64,000 nucleotides of DNA. It comes from Platerodrilus igneus. Lineage: Eukaryota; Arthropoda; Insecta; Coleoptera; Lycidae. This document shows positions 34,150 to 45,739 of this stretch, piece by piece (positions within the stretch are counted from its first letter, which is position 1; each line of letters opens with the position of its first letter). The stretch spans positions 248,001 to 312,000 of the forward strand of contig JARFIW010001740.1 of NCBI GenBank assembly GCA_036346225.1, read 5' to 3'. The notes beneath the pieces were generated by a model. That model had not been told where the DNA came from. It saw only the letters and a list, made by a program, of their open reading frames with translations, and searched no databases. The translations under genes were made by a program, and so were the position numbers.

Positions 34150-34914
34150 TGTTACGTGCCATTGCCACTTAAACATAGTTTTAGGTTAGTTTTTGGTGTA
34201 CGGAAGTTTCGCGGCATATTTTCAAATACACGGTGCGCGGGAATCTTTTAAATAGACAAGGCGGTACTTCCGTACGTCAGAGTAGTGCATTCGCGCAGTG
34301 TGCTTATCCCTAGAGGGGTAGAGCAATACTAGACAAAGGGTGGGGAGAAGTGTTTCCGTGACGCTCAAAATCGCGGCCTTTTGCCGGTGAACTTTCAAGG
34401 TGTGTGGTCGGTCAGGTATCGTAGTGTGCCTTATCTCTAGTATGTAGATTTCCCTTCTGTTTTATCTTGTTGTCGTTCCCTATAAAACCTTATCCTGCCG
34501 TTCCCTACATATTAGGTAGATAAATTTGCAGCCACCTCGAGGCAAACCGGAATCCACGACCCCGAGACAAATTGGATGTCCAAGCTCAGCCGACAGGCCC
34601 GGAGCAGAGGCCTACCGTAGCGCGACTTCCTGCCGGATGCCGGATTCCTTATGTAAGTAATAACGTATTACCTTTTGTTTTTAATTCTGTATTATTTATT
34701 GCCTTAATTTTGTGTACATTTTCCGGTTATGGCGCAATATAAATAATTGGTGACGTCATGGTAGATGATGGCGCCAAATCTGTAAAAGGTTCGCGCTTTC
34801 CTCCGCCAGGGCGTTGCATTGCTTTTTATCCATTGCGCTTGCGCGATGTATCTTATAAACTTTGGTAACTGTTTTACCGACCATATAAACTTTCACCAAT
34901 AAAAGTGTAATAAG
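34150..34914 (+). repeat. Gypsy-family LTR, plus orientation
   Basis: It starts TGTTACGTGCC, shares U3 blocks with the other LTRs (CTAGAGGGGTAGAG; ACTTCCGTACGTC) and ends AAAAGTGTAATAAGA two bases before the primer-binding site. Confidence 0.85.
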
Positions 34915-34916
34915 AA

Positions 34917-34993
34917 TGGCGCCCAACGTGAGGCTCGAAACCAACGACCCTGAGATTAAGAGTCTCATGCTCTACCGACTGAGCTAGCCGGGC
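34917..34993 (-). other. Antisense-embedded full-length tRNA-Lys(CTT) copy with CCA
   Basis: The minus strand reads GCCCGGCTAGCTC, D-loop AGTCGGTA, anticodon stem-loop TGAGA-CTCTTAA-TCTCA with anticodon CTT, variable GGGTC, a damaged T arm (GTTGG TTTCGAG CCTCAC), acceptor strand GTTGGGC, G73 and CCA. Bases for positions 1-48 match the standard tRNA-Lys as I know it. The T arm has an extra base and mismatched stem. A genomically encoded CCA joined to an LTR end shows it is a primer copy rather than a tRNA gene. Confidence 0.85.
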
Positions 34994-35415
34994 TCCGGTG
35001 GTGTTGGCTGAGCATGGACATCCGGTCGTGGGCTGCTCCAGGGGTCGTATCAGTCCTAAATGTAGTGGAACGACAGGAATAGGTTAATTAGGGAAAGACA
35101 ACAAAGATAAGCAAGACAAGGGAATCTACATAATAAGATAAGATATGGTACCCGGCACGACTATTTCACTTGAAGATCAAAGGAAAACAGTCACGATTTA
35201 GAGCGTCACGGAAACACTTCTCCTCACCCTTTGTCTAGTATTGCTCTACCCCTCTAGGGATAAGCACACTGCACGAATGCACTACTCTGACGTACGGAAG
35301 TACCGCCTTGTCTATTTAAGATTCCCGCGCACCGCGTATTTGAAAATATTCCGCGAAACTTCCGTACACCAAAAACTAACCTAAAACAATGTTTAAGTGG
35401 CAATGACACGTAACA
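34994..35415 (-). repeat. Gypsy-family LTR fragment, inverted
   Basis: On the minus strand this is the U3 start of the LTR running to about its middle. It shares GGCTGAGC.TGGACATCC and upstream blocks with 34150-34620. The inner border joins the tRNA 5' end at a short GCCCGG that also occurs in the LTR. Confidence 0.8.
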
Positions 35416-35419
35416 AAGT

Positions 35420-35841
35420 GCATAACATTTAACTTTGAATTACTTAAAGTACATCTAAATTTTTGATTAATTGATTAAGGTGACAGCTAACTAGCAATTG
35501 TTTCTTGTGTCATAAATTTCAGGGCATAACTTATTTTTGCCTAAATGGTAGTTTTAATTTCCTTAATTTTAATCCTGGTATGAAAAGTAAAAAAAAAGGA
35601 GGAACTAAGTAACGATACTGTTATAGGAATGAAATTTTCTCGAAACATATTTATATTTTGGGAATCCAATAGTTGAACATATGAATTTTAACATGGAATG
35701 GTTATGGTACATGAAACCCAGTATAACTTGATATAGTGTGATATTTTAAGATTATAAATCTGATATATGCTCTAACAATGTTAAGACAATTGTCTTATTA
35801 CTTGCCCGGTTACTTATATATTAATGTTCTTATTTTTTTAG
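35420..35841 (+). other. SF3B1: 3' end of SF3B1 intron 1
   Basis: AT-rich intron sequence leading to a T-rich tract and the TTTTTTTAG acceptor at 35841. No other feature was seen. Confidence 0.7.
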
Positions 35842-37497
35842 GTACGTACAATTACTGCCTTGGGTATAGCCGCTTTGGCTGAAGCAGCCACACCATATGG
35901 TATAGAAAGTTTTGATTCTGTACTGAAACCCTTATGGAAAGGTATTCGAACACATCGTGGTAAAGGTCTTGCAGCATTCTTAAAAGCTATTGGTTATTTA
36001 ATTCCATTGATGGATGCTGAATATGCCAATTACTATACTCGTGAAGTAATGTTAATTTTAATTCGTGAGTTTCAATCCCCAGATGAGGAAATGAAAAAAA
36101 TTGTACTTAAAGTCGTAAAACAGTGTTGCTCTACTGATGGTGTTGAAGCGCAATATATTAAAGAAGAAATTTTGCCTCAATTTTTCAAACATTTCTGGAA
36201 CCATCGTATGGCATTGGACAGACGTAATTATCGGCAACTTGTGGACACTACCGTTGAAATTGCTAACAAAGTGGGTGCCTCTGAAATTATTAACCGTATT
36301 GTTGATGATTTGAAGGATGAAAATGAACAATATCGTAAAATGGTAATGGAAAGTATAGAAAAAATTATGGAAAATTTAGGCGCAGCTGATGTTGATTCAC
36401 GCCTCGAAGAACAGTTAATTGATGGTATTTTATATGCATTCCAGGAACAAACAACTGAAGATGTAGTTATGTTGAATGGTTTTGGTACTATTGTCAACCA
36501 GTTGGCCAAAAGAGTTAAGCCTTATTTACCTCAAATTTGTGGTACAATTCTTTGGCGTTTGAATAACAAATCTGCTAAAGTACGACAACAAGCAGCCGAT
36601 TTAATATCACGTATTGCTGTTGTTATGAAAACATGCCAAGAGGAGAAGCTTATGGGTCACTTGGGTGTTGTCTTATATGAATATTTGGGAGAAGAATATC
36701 CAGAAGTACTTGGATCAATTTTGGGTGCCCTTAAAGCTATTGTAAATGTAATTGGTATGACAAAAATGACTCCGCCCATTAAAGATCTACTACCACGATT
36801 AACGCCAATCTTAAAAAATCGTCACGAAAAGGTACAAGAAAATTGTATTGATTTGGTTGGACGTATAGCTGATCGTGGTCCAGAATACGTTTCAGCTAGA
36901 GAATGGATGCGAATTTGTTTTGAATTATTGGAATTACTTAAAGCTCACAAGAAAGCTATCAGACGAGCTACTGTTAACACCTTTGGGTATATTGCCAAAG
37001 CAATTGGTCCTCATGATGTACTTGCAACGCTGCTTAATAATCTAAAAGTACAGGAGCGTCAAAATCGTGTATGTACAACTGTTGCAATTGCTATAGTAGC
37101 AGAAACATGCTCACCATTTACAGTTTTACCAGCTCTTATGAACGAATACAGAGTGCCAGAATTGAATGTACAAAATGGTGTTTTAAAGTCACTTTCATTC
37201 TTGTTTGAGTATATTGGTGAAATGGGCAAAGACTACATTTATGCTGTATCACCTCTACTTGAAGATGCTTTAATGGACAGAGATTTAGTACATCGACAAA
37301 CTGCTTGCGCAGCTATCAAGCATATGGCACTGGGTGTTTATGGTTTTGGATGTGAGGATGCTTTGATACATTTATTAAATTATGTATGGCCAAACATTTT
37401 TGAAACATCGCCTCACTTGGTACAAGCATTTATGGATGCTATTGAAGGAATGAGAGTTGCTCTTGGACCTATTAAAATACTTCAATACACTCTACAG
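35842..37497 (+). CDS. SF3B1: SF3B1 internal exon (HEAT-repeat domain)
   Basis: This 1656-bp exon encodes 552 residues, all HEAT repeats, continuing from 'DEQQK' with '[20 protein letters not shown]'. It includes the '[13 protein letters not shown]' and '[17 protein letters not shown]' repeats, the region where recurrent human cancer substitutions fall; the lysine of 'AKVRQQ' is present. It also carries '[20 protein letters not shown]', '[21 protein letters not shown]' and '[16 protein letters not shown]'. It ends at 'KILQYTLQ'. The acceptor is TTTTTTTAG and the donor CAG/gtaatt. Phase is 0 at both ends, so it joins 5653 and 57979 in frame. There are no stops or frameshifts. The product holds the U2/branch-point duplex with PHF5A and the other SF3b subunits. 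Confidence 0.98.
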
Positions 37498-38479
37498 GTA
37501 ATTGAGTTTATATTCTTTTTTTATTGGACAAATTTATATTTATTACTTTAATTTTTGATAATTGTTAACCTTTAAAGTGCGATTAATCATATTTTTATAT
37601 AAGGAATTTGCTAAATTCTTTGTTATATTCAGAACAGCTCAAGATATTGAAGTGTGGTTCTTAAAGAATTGAACTTTATTATGTTTATTACAAAAATGAT
37701 TGGATTTGTAATGTCATCTATCGATTTATCTTCAGTTCAGACTTGGAAACTTTAGACTAATGACAATTGACTTATTAGATATAATTGGGGCTCACTGTTA
37801 GATCAGTAGTCTGTAGTAACTTTAAGGTTTAAACCAAGACAATAATATACTTCAATGGGTAACAATTGCTTTGAACAGCAAATAACAATACACCAAAAAT
37901 AAGAAAGTTTTCTTACTGCAATAAGGGAATGCTGAAATGTTTTAATTTAATAGTATGTCTAAAATTACTCCGAGTGTATTTACTTGCAGCAACAGCGCAT
38001 TTAATAGTAAGATTTATTTATTTGCTTGATGCTCAGTGGTTAAAATGAATAAACCTAGGGTCGATTTCAATAAGACTGTCAAATCCAGCCTTCCTCTATT
38101 TTACTTGCACAAAATTAAAAAGAATGAATGTTCAGCCTTTGATAAAGATAAAGTACGTACTATTCCTGATGTTACTTTTCCAGCTAATGTTTCAGTATAA
38201 GTAATATCCTCTTTGCACACTAAATGAAAAACATGGTTTACTTTAATTATAATATACATATTTTCTAGATTAGTTAAAATTCAACATAGCACATGATATT
38301 TCTATTTACTATACTTAAAGAAGGAACTATGCAAAATCCTATTTCTTATGGTCAAAAATAATATTTACAGTATCTAATGGTATACTCATCCCTAATCTTA
38401 TTTACAGATACGGTTGTGATTTTATATTCTGTATTACTCGAGCAACGTGTACATTCCCTTTCAAGCATTAGCACATGAG
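37498..38479 (+). other. SF3B1 intron 2, 5' part
   Basis: AT-rich intron sequence after the CAG/gtaatt donor. No coding, repeat or RNA signature is recognised before the LINE fragment. Confidence 0.5.
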
Positions 38480-39025
38480 ACGACTAATGTAGAGCTTCTA
38501 TTCAAATTTTAGTGATACTTGAACCTGTTAAGTTTCAAAGTTTTAGTAAAAAGATTGAACAAGTTGAACATGCTGTTATGGTCCTAGTCCACAGGATTAA
38601 ATACAATCAGGCACGGAATATCTTTTGCAATATATACATTATAGATCAGCATATGTCAACTATAACATCAGAACCAAAGATTATATTAATGTGAGTAGAG
38701 TGAACAGAAGTTTGACGATGAAAACAATTATATATAAGGGATTTTGTTTATTTAACAATCTTCCATCTGACATTAAAGATATTCAAGACATGAAACTGTT
38801 TTCTAAGAAAGTTAGGACTCATATAAAAGGAAAATATGAAATTATGTAATGGTAGTGGTGTATCTGCAAGACGATTGTATTTAGTTAAAGATCTGACTTA
38901 TTTATAGAAGTGAACACTTTACATTTTCTTTTCTTTAGTTCTTAAATTAAATTGTTTTTTTTTTTAATTTATTTATGTATACTGCTAATAGCATTGGGCT
39001 AATTAAATAAATAAATAAATAAAAT
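38480..39025 (+). pseudogene. LINE 3' end (C-terminus of ORF2 plus tail)
   Basis: Plus-strand frames at 38512-38694 and 38625-38849 give a C-terminal ORF2-like tail: 'NYNIRTKDYINVSRVNRS', then 'LFNNLPSDIKDIQDMKLFSKKVRTHIKGK'. The pattern 'F-N-x-L-P-x-x-I-K...F-K-x-K-x-x-x' is common at Jockey/CR1-type ORF2 ends. The sequence then runs into a (TAAA)n tail at about 39004-39023. The 5' part is missing. No target duplication was identified. Confidence 0.65.
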
Positions 39026-39242
39026 GTCTTCTTTAACGTGAATTCTTGTCCGAGCAGCAAGTAAATAATGGATCGGGTGTTTGTTGGCGACCGAACTGGT
39101 TTATTAACTACCCTTTGTATTATTATTTTTTAGTTCAATGTCGCCATTACCATCTTGATTACCATTAGTTTAATAATAGGCTTTTGTCGTGATATTAGAA
39201 TTCCATAAAACAGTGTACAGTAGCTGATGCAATCCAATCACC

Positions 39243-39999
39243 TGTTACAATTTAGAAATATACGATACGATAATTCTTACAATTAAAGTCGATAATTACA
39301 TTGCGCAAGCGTGATGAAAAAGCAACTTCGCGGGCTGTTAGCAACGCCAATCTTATTACAGATTTTGCGCAGCCAACTGCCAATGACGTCACCAATGCAC
39401 AAATTATATTGCGTAATAATCGGAAATATAAAAATTTAAACAAAAGTTCATATCAGTGAACAAATTAAACACTGTACTACTTACCCCGGAAATACGAACG
39501 TTCTGTGGGGTTGAGCTAAAGTTGGCCTCAGGTCCATCAGGGCTCCATCCTGGAGTAATTAAGATGATGACTCGTTCATCTCGGGTTGTGGAGTACGGTT
39601 CGTCTACGGCTCCAGATTACCTACCTATGCAGGGAAAGACGGGAACATGGTAAAGGTCGACAACAAAGACAATTAGGCAAAGGAAATCTACATAGATAAG
39701 ATAAGCACGATACGATACCTCTAAGCGTCCACTCCGCTCGATAGTTCTGGCAAAACAGCCACGTTGAAGAGCGTCACGGAAACTTGTCCCCACTCTTTTG
39801 TCTTTTACACGTCGGCACGAAGTTATTCGTCCAACCCTCTCGCGTCACGCGATCTGCGCAAACGCACTGTGACGTAACGGAAGTACACGCCTAGTCTTTT
39901 AAAATTCCGCGCACCGCGTCTTTTGAAATTATGGCGCGAAATCTCCGCACATCAAACTTAACCTAATAACATGTTTAAGGGCCACTTTGGCACGTAACA
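39243..39999 (-). repeat. 3' LTR of gypsy copy 2
   Basis: On the minus strand it reads TGTTACGTG to TTGTAACA. It is longer at the U5 end than the copy 1 LTRs, by a block containing TATCGTATCGTATATTTC. It pairs with 45740-46503. Confidence 0.9.
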
Positions 40000-40659
40000 A
40001 TCGCGACAAAGCCACAAAAGAAAAAACTTAAAAAAAGAAAAAGTCTGTTAGCACAGTAACAGCTTAAAATCTAAATCCTAACTACCCTATATAAAACCTA
40101 ACTTAAAACCTACAAAATGTTTATATAAGGCGCCACCTGGTTTTTTGACCAATAACCCGTCTACCGAAGTACCAGGAAACGGAAAATGTAGCCCCATAGT
40201 CTTTGACTACACTAATTATCGACAGCACAAATTTGTCGGGGAGCATGAAACACTACTTAAACTAAAACAGATGCGACAAGTCGCCTAAACCTATCTAACT
40301 AAAGCTAACATTAAAGTTCTTACGTGCAAACACACATGAGTGTTGCATCAAAACTATTCTTCTTTTGGCAAGAAGTGCCCAAATTTAAAAATGTTCATGG
40401 AGTGCGTTACTCTGCACTCTAGCAAATTTTGTTACTGGTACTTTGGTTTTCTAACGATGCACATTTAAAACTTGTCCATGACATAGTTGTGAATCAACAA
40501 ATTTACCAAAAGTACCCCCCTACTAAATCCTTATATGCTAACCTAACAAATTACATTTCTTTATCAGGCTAGCTTTTTCACTTAAATTTCAAGAAAAATA
40601 ATTCCCACGTCTGGTCATAGATACCACACGTTAGTAAGATAAAAAGATAAAACAAGATC

Positions 40660-41060
40660 TCAAATTGTTGTTAAAGGTAAGAGATAAGATAACGATAATG
40701 AGCTTAAATTGTTATCCTCAAAGGTAATAGACAAGATAACGATATTAAGCTTTAGTTATTATTTGAGATACTAGATAAGATAACGCGATATTAAGCTAAA
40801 GTGATTATTAGAGATAGTAGGTAAGGTAACGCGATATTAAACAAAAGTTATTACTAAAGGTAACAGGTAAGATAACGCGAAATTAAACCAAAATTATTAC
40901 TAACGGTAGTCGGTAAGATAACGAGAAATTAAACCAAAATTATTACTAACGGTAGTCGGTAAGATAACGATACTAAACTAAGGTTATTATTATAGGTAAT
41001 CGGTAAGATAACGATATTAAAACTAAGGGTATTATCAAAGATAATAAAGAAGACAAAGGT
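40660..41060. repeat. ~48-bp minisatellite in gypsy copy 2
   Basis: About eight units with a GGTAAGATAACG core recur every 43-50 bp, in the same place as the array at 14140-14475. Confidence 0.85.
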
Positions 41061-42689
41061 ATTGGCCTAGTTATTACCCAAGACAATGAATAAGGTAAAG
41101 ATAGAGTGGCTCCGGTAGAGCCGTTTAAATGGGGATTGACTCGTGCCCTCTAAAAAGCGAAACCTGTGAAGCAGGTCCATTTACAAGAAACAGCACGAGG
41201 GACCGGCAAAGGCATTTGGGTGCATTCCTGCACCCGGCGTTGATCGGTATCGGTGATATAATCACCCGATACCCACACGGTATATACGATATACACATCC
41301 ACTCACACATTCACACACTCATACATACCTCCACTGCCAGTGTCCATGCACTGACAGCGGCACCGCATGACCCCACGAAAGATTCGCAGAGACGAGGTCT
41401 AGGTGTCTGTGAAAACCTCCCACGCAACCACACGGTGACTAACGGAAATGAAAAGGCAGTAGAAATAGGAACGGTAAAAAGAAGGAGGTAGGTTATTTGG
41501 AATGCATTAGAGGCACTTCCAGGTAGAAGAAAGTAGAGGAAGGGCTCGCATTGAGCAAAAGAGACAGAAAAAGGTGGATAGCAAAGCGCTACTCAACCAG
41601 CCAATGTGGTCCGTAGCTCGGAGTGAGGAAACATCACTCTTATGTGGCAGACGGGTGTTCCAGGACAAGAACAGGTCCACCGAAAGAAGAATAAGGCATA
41701 GCGGAGACAGCGGGATAAGAAAAAGTATAGTTTTTGGACAAGCGTCCGAGAGAAGGTAGAGAGTTGTCCCTGTTAAACACAGTGCAGTCTGAAGGACCAC
41801 CTGCGATATTAATCCGACAAGATAAGGTAATGTTGACATTCACTAGACTCTTAAGAGAACTAGTACGATCATTTTCCTAACGAGTGCATCCACTACGATA
41901 AGAAAATCAGACAAAAGTAGACGGAACAACTTAAAACACACAAAAACAAACTGTTTTAAGGTAGTTTTTCAAAACGGTAGCACCCTAAACACACAAAAAT
42001 GCCCAATTATAAGCAGTTAAATACAGGTACACTGTCCCAATATGCTAAAACAACCGAGAATTTAATAAGATAACAATAAGAAGCAATAGCACCTCACCAC
42101 AAAGTTCAATAAAAAAACAATGAAAAAAAATGTTTATAAGTTATGTTGATTTAATAGAAAAAGAAAGAAATAATGATGTAGTATAATGTGGGCGACTGCA
42201 ATAATTCAGAGGAAAAACACATGGAATAGACAATCCTAGTTTTTTGCAACTGCGAATATGAACTATTTCTTACAATGGCATAGATCATGACTCCTATGTT
42301 AGCCCAAAGAGAAAAATCATCCACTCAACATCAGCTAAAACCAATCATAAAAATTCAATGAGTTATTACAACCAAAGTCACGACAATTACCACACAAAAT
42401 TAAATGACATAAGAAAACATACTAAAAACCGAATAATATGCAGTAGGAAAAGTTCGAGGATTAATTAAATGAAACGACAGAGTTATATTGGGGGGTGTAG
42501 AGAATGAAGTGATATATAAGTAACGGTATGGTCAAGGAAAAGTCAACCAAAAGAAAAAGATAGCTAATTTAAGGGAAGTAAAGTTAAACGTGTAAGAGAT
42601 TATATACTGTATGAGAGAGGGAATAAGTAATTAAAGTTAACTAATTAATGGTGAGAACAAAAAAATATTAGGTAAATAGTGAGGGTTTA

Positions 42690-42890
42690 ATCATATTAAG
42701 ATACGAGGTATCGGGAATTAAATTTGGAAGGTTAAGAGAAACACATCACGAGATAAGGCATCAGGTACGATATTTAATTTGTCAGGCCTATGCCTAACAT
42801 TAAAAGTAAATTAAGATATATGCAAGTTCCATCTTGCCAAACGACCTGCGGGCTGTTTTAAGTTATTAAGCCAAGTGAAAGCTAAAAACA
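42690..42890 (-). pseudogene. Residual gypsy pol fragment
   Basis: It aligns with 19530-19710, the RNase H/integrase boundary of the intact pol, with substitutions and indels. The flanking pol sequence is missing on both sides, which marks the deletion endpoints. Confidence 0.8.
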
Positions 42891-44360
42891 TTAGGTACAT
42901 TGTCAAAGAAGTAAACGTGAAAAGCTCTTAGATATACATAAGGTTAAACGATTTTAAAGATAATTTTAAGCCATTTAATGAGGTTTAAATCGATATGTGA
43001 AGAGATAAGAGTAATTAAAACTCGATTCACTAATAAAATTGTTGAAAAACAAAAAGATATTTTATAAAGCACATATTTACTGGGATGGGAAGCTCTCATT
43101 TGAGTTCTACCCAAACCAATGAGGAAAAATTTCAACATCATTATTAAAAAATGATTTACAAATTGTAACGCGACAAACTTACCAACCGAATTCTCGTCTA
43201 GACTTATAATGCTCTACGACTGGCCCTTGGGTCTCGTTCTAGACTTACGGAGCTATACGACCAAATCCGACAGTAAACCTCGCTTAACGGATGTTAAGCT
43301 ACGTTGAAATATCAATAGCTAAAAAAAATATGCAATCAAGACAAAATCAAACTCGCTACATGAAAGAAAAATTCCACGATACCTATACAAAAGGTATTCC
43401 AAATTATTGGAATGTTCTTTCAATATTGCAGAAGTTATCAACAAGTATCGTAAATGAGTTTAAATAATAAACGTTAACGGAAATTTCTTTATTTTAGTAT
43501 TCAAAAGAGCAGATATAAAGAAATGCAGTTTATTACAACATTTTAGAAGGTAAAGATATGGTTAGGTAATTTCGTTACTATATATAAAGCAAGAACCTCA
43601 ATAAAACGCATTTATAGGTTATACTGTTTAAAACATTAAAGGGAAACACTTTTAAAACTATATCCAAACAAGATAATATCTAAGAGAAAAAAATATATCA
43701 GGGTTGAGTCAAAATAACGCTTTAAAAGACACTAAAAACTCAGGTAAGTAGGAAATCTATATTTGGACAAACAATTTTGTAATTAAATAGGTAAATCACT
43801 AAGGCATTTTTTTTGTAAACACACAAGATAATTTAGGTACAGTTTTTTTAAAAAAACAGGAAGGGTTATGTTTTTAAATCCAATATAAATAGATAATTTT
43901 GTAATAAACCGTGTTTAAAGGCGTAAAATTAGGTAAATGCTTATTTATTCCATGTACTTACATGGAAAAAAAATAAGGTTAGGTGATTGATTTCCTAAAA
44001 GTTTACACTTGGATCTAAAAACAATCCATCACTCAACAATACATCTGTAGTTAACAAACACATCCCACATTAAAAATTTAGAAAAACATTATACTAAAAA
44101 CACATTTTATAGATAATTTTAGTTATCAAAAGCACACCATATTTAAATTGGGAAAACCATTACATCAGCTAAACATTTTACATACAACAGCTGTATATTA
44201 CAATGTCAAAATGGCCGCCCACATTCAGATTGCCATAGCAACTGATTTTTGACATCTAAGAGAATGTGGCGTGTTCCGAAATGCGAGTATAAAATTCAAG
44301 GGAATAGATATTTGGTAATTGGTTTTAAGTGAAAAAACTATTTTAAATAACGTTAGTTAA
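42891..44360 (-). other. Gypsy copy 2 leader and unassigned internal sequence
   Basis: Parts near 43720-43860 match the copy 1 leader at 29840-29930. The rest is AT-rich with no coding sequence that I can recognise. Confidence 0.55.
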
Positions 44361-44362
44361 TA

Positions 44363-45673
44363 CAGTATTGCCCGAAATAAACAGTACTGAAACTAAGTTG
44401 GCGGTGTTTTTATGCGTGCGCTGTCACACTCAAGTTAGCTAGTATAGACCTGTCAAGTAAACCTCAAACAAGTAATTAGTAGGGCCTAATTGTTAAAAAT
44501 GGTGTTAAGTACAGAGGAGAAAGTGTTTCTGGTAGAGCATTATTTTCGTTCATACGGAATCGGCCGACGTAATGGTGCAAGTTTGCTATACGTGTCTGAT
44601 CAATTCACACAAAGGTTTAATAAACGTTCTCCAAGTAATGCTGTAATTTTGAAGGTTATTGAAAAGTTTAGAAATACAGGTAGTGTATTGTGCCAACGAA
44701 AAGGAAACTCTGGGCGTCCCAGGACAGTTAACAACAACAATAACCATGAACGTGTTTTTGAGCAAATCTTAGAAAATCCGAAAGTCAGCCAGGCAAGGAC
44801 AGCGTTACAACTTGATTTAAAAGAACTTCCTTTCAAAGAATCCTGAAGGAGCTGGGTACATTTTCGTATGTGATTCAGGTACATCAACAACTACATCCTC
44901 GGGATTATCGCAGTAGAGTGGAATATTGCGCCAGAATTCTCGCGTTACAGTATGAAAATCCTGAATTTTTGAAAAATGTTTGGTTTTCAGACGAAGCACA
45001 TTTTCACTTGTCAGGCTATGTGAATCGTCGCACAAATCGATTTCTGGGCTTTGCCAGACCCGATGAGGTTCAAGAGGTTCCTTTACATAGTGAAAAAGTG
45101 AGTGTCTGGTGTGCTGTTTCCGGACACGGAATCATTGGTCCGCATTTTATCGAAGAGAATGGTAGGCAAGTCACACTTAATCAACAGAGGTACAGACAAA
45201 TTTTAACACGATTTATCCCTGATCTACGTCAATTCTGTCGTGCACGTAACTGGCATTTCAAACCAATTTTTTCAGCAGGACGGGCAACTTGCCATACTGC
45301 TGCCGCAATTCGTCAATTTCTTCAAGAACATTTTCCAAGCAAATTCATATCACGATTTACTGACTTCCCTTATCCTTCACATTCTCCAGACCTCACACCT
45401 CCAGACGCATACATTTGGGGCATGGCTAAAAATGCCGTTTTCAAACGGGCACCACAAACCATCGATGAATTAAAGGATGCCGTTAGAGTCTTCTTCGCAG
45501 CCCTGAGACAACCCTTATTCAATAACATGACCAGAAACTTAGAACATCGTTATGAAGTCTGTCTCGAACGAGGAGGTGCACATTTAGAACATATAATAAA
45601 GTGTCAATAATATGTATTTTTTAAATATACAAAACAATTACAATTTCAGTACTGTTTATTTCGGGCAATACTG
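44363..45673 (+). mobile_element. DD41D mariner-like transposon (short TIR), copy B
   Basis: It is 1311 bp with the same 30-bp inverted repeats as copy A and a TA duplication at 44361-44362 and 45674-45675. It lies inside gypsy copy 2, between its leader and 5' LTR. Confidence 0.96.
44490..45610 (+). pseudogene. DD41D transposase, copy B, frameshifted and active-site damaged
   Basis: The N-terminal frame runs 44490-44846 and the catalytic frame 44870-45610, separated by the same missing A as in copy A. The first ('FSDEAHF') and third ('PPDAYIWG') Asp blocks are intact. A pair of compensating small indels around 45250-45285 replaces the 'QQDGATCH' block with 'SAGRATCH', so the second catalytic Asp is absent. 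The C-terminal 'RYEVCLERGGAHLEHIIK' is kept. Confidence 0.9.
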
Positions 45674-45721
45674 TACATTGTATGGTTATAAAAACAAAAG
45701 AAAGACTCGTAATTGCCATAT

Positions 45722-45738
45722 CCACGTTGAAAGCGCCA
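45722..45738 (-). promoter_or_regulatory. Primer-binding site of gypsy copy 2
   Basis: The minus strand reads TGGCGCTTTCAACGTGG one base after the LTR. It is an altered version of the tRNA-Lys site TGGCGCCCAACGTG. Confidence 0.65.
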
Positions 45739-45739
45739 T

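Larger units (their letters stand above)
34150..35415. mobile_element. Aberrant gypsy insertion: LTR + PBS + full tRNA-Lys copy + inverted partial LTR
   Basis: A single 1266-bp insertion is flanked by AAGT at 34146-34149 and 35416-35419. Both outer ends are the U3 terminus of the gypsy LTR family (TGTTACGTG..., inverted at the right). Inside are one LTR in plus orientation (34150-34914), a primer-binding site contiguous with an antisense copy of an entire tRNA-Lys(CTT) (34917-34993), and a truncated LTR in reverse orientation (34994-35415). No gag or pol is present. The structure fits integration of an abnormal reverse-transcription product. Confidence 0.85.

Noticed and set aside
34917..34993. 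A functional tRNA-Lys gene
   Set aside because: The T arm has an extra base and mismatches, CCA is encoded, and it is joined seamlessly to an LTR primer-binding site. It is better explained as a copied primer.
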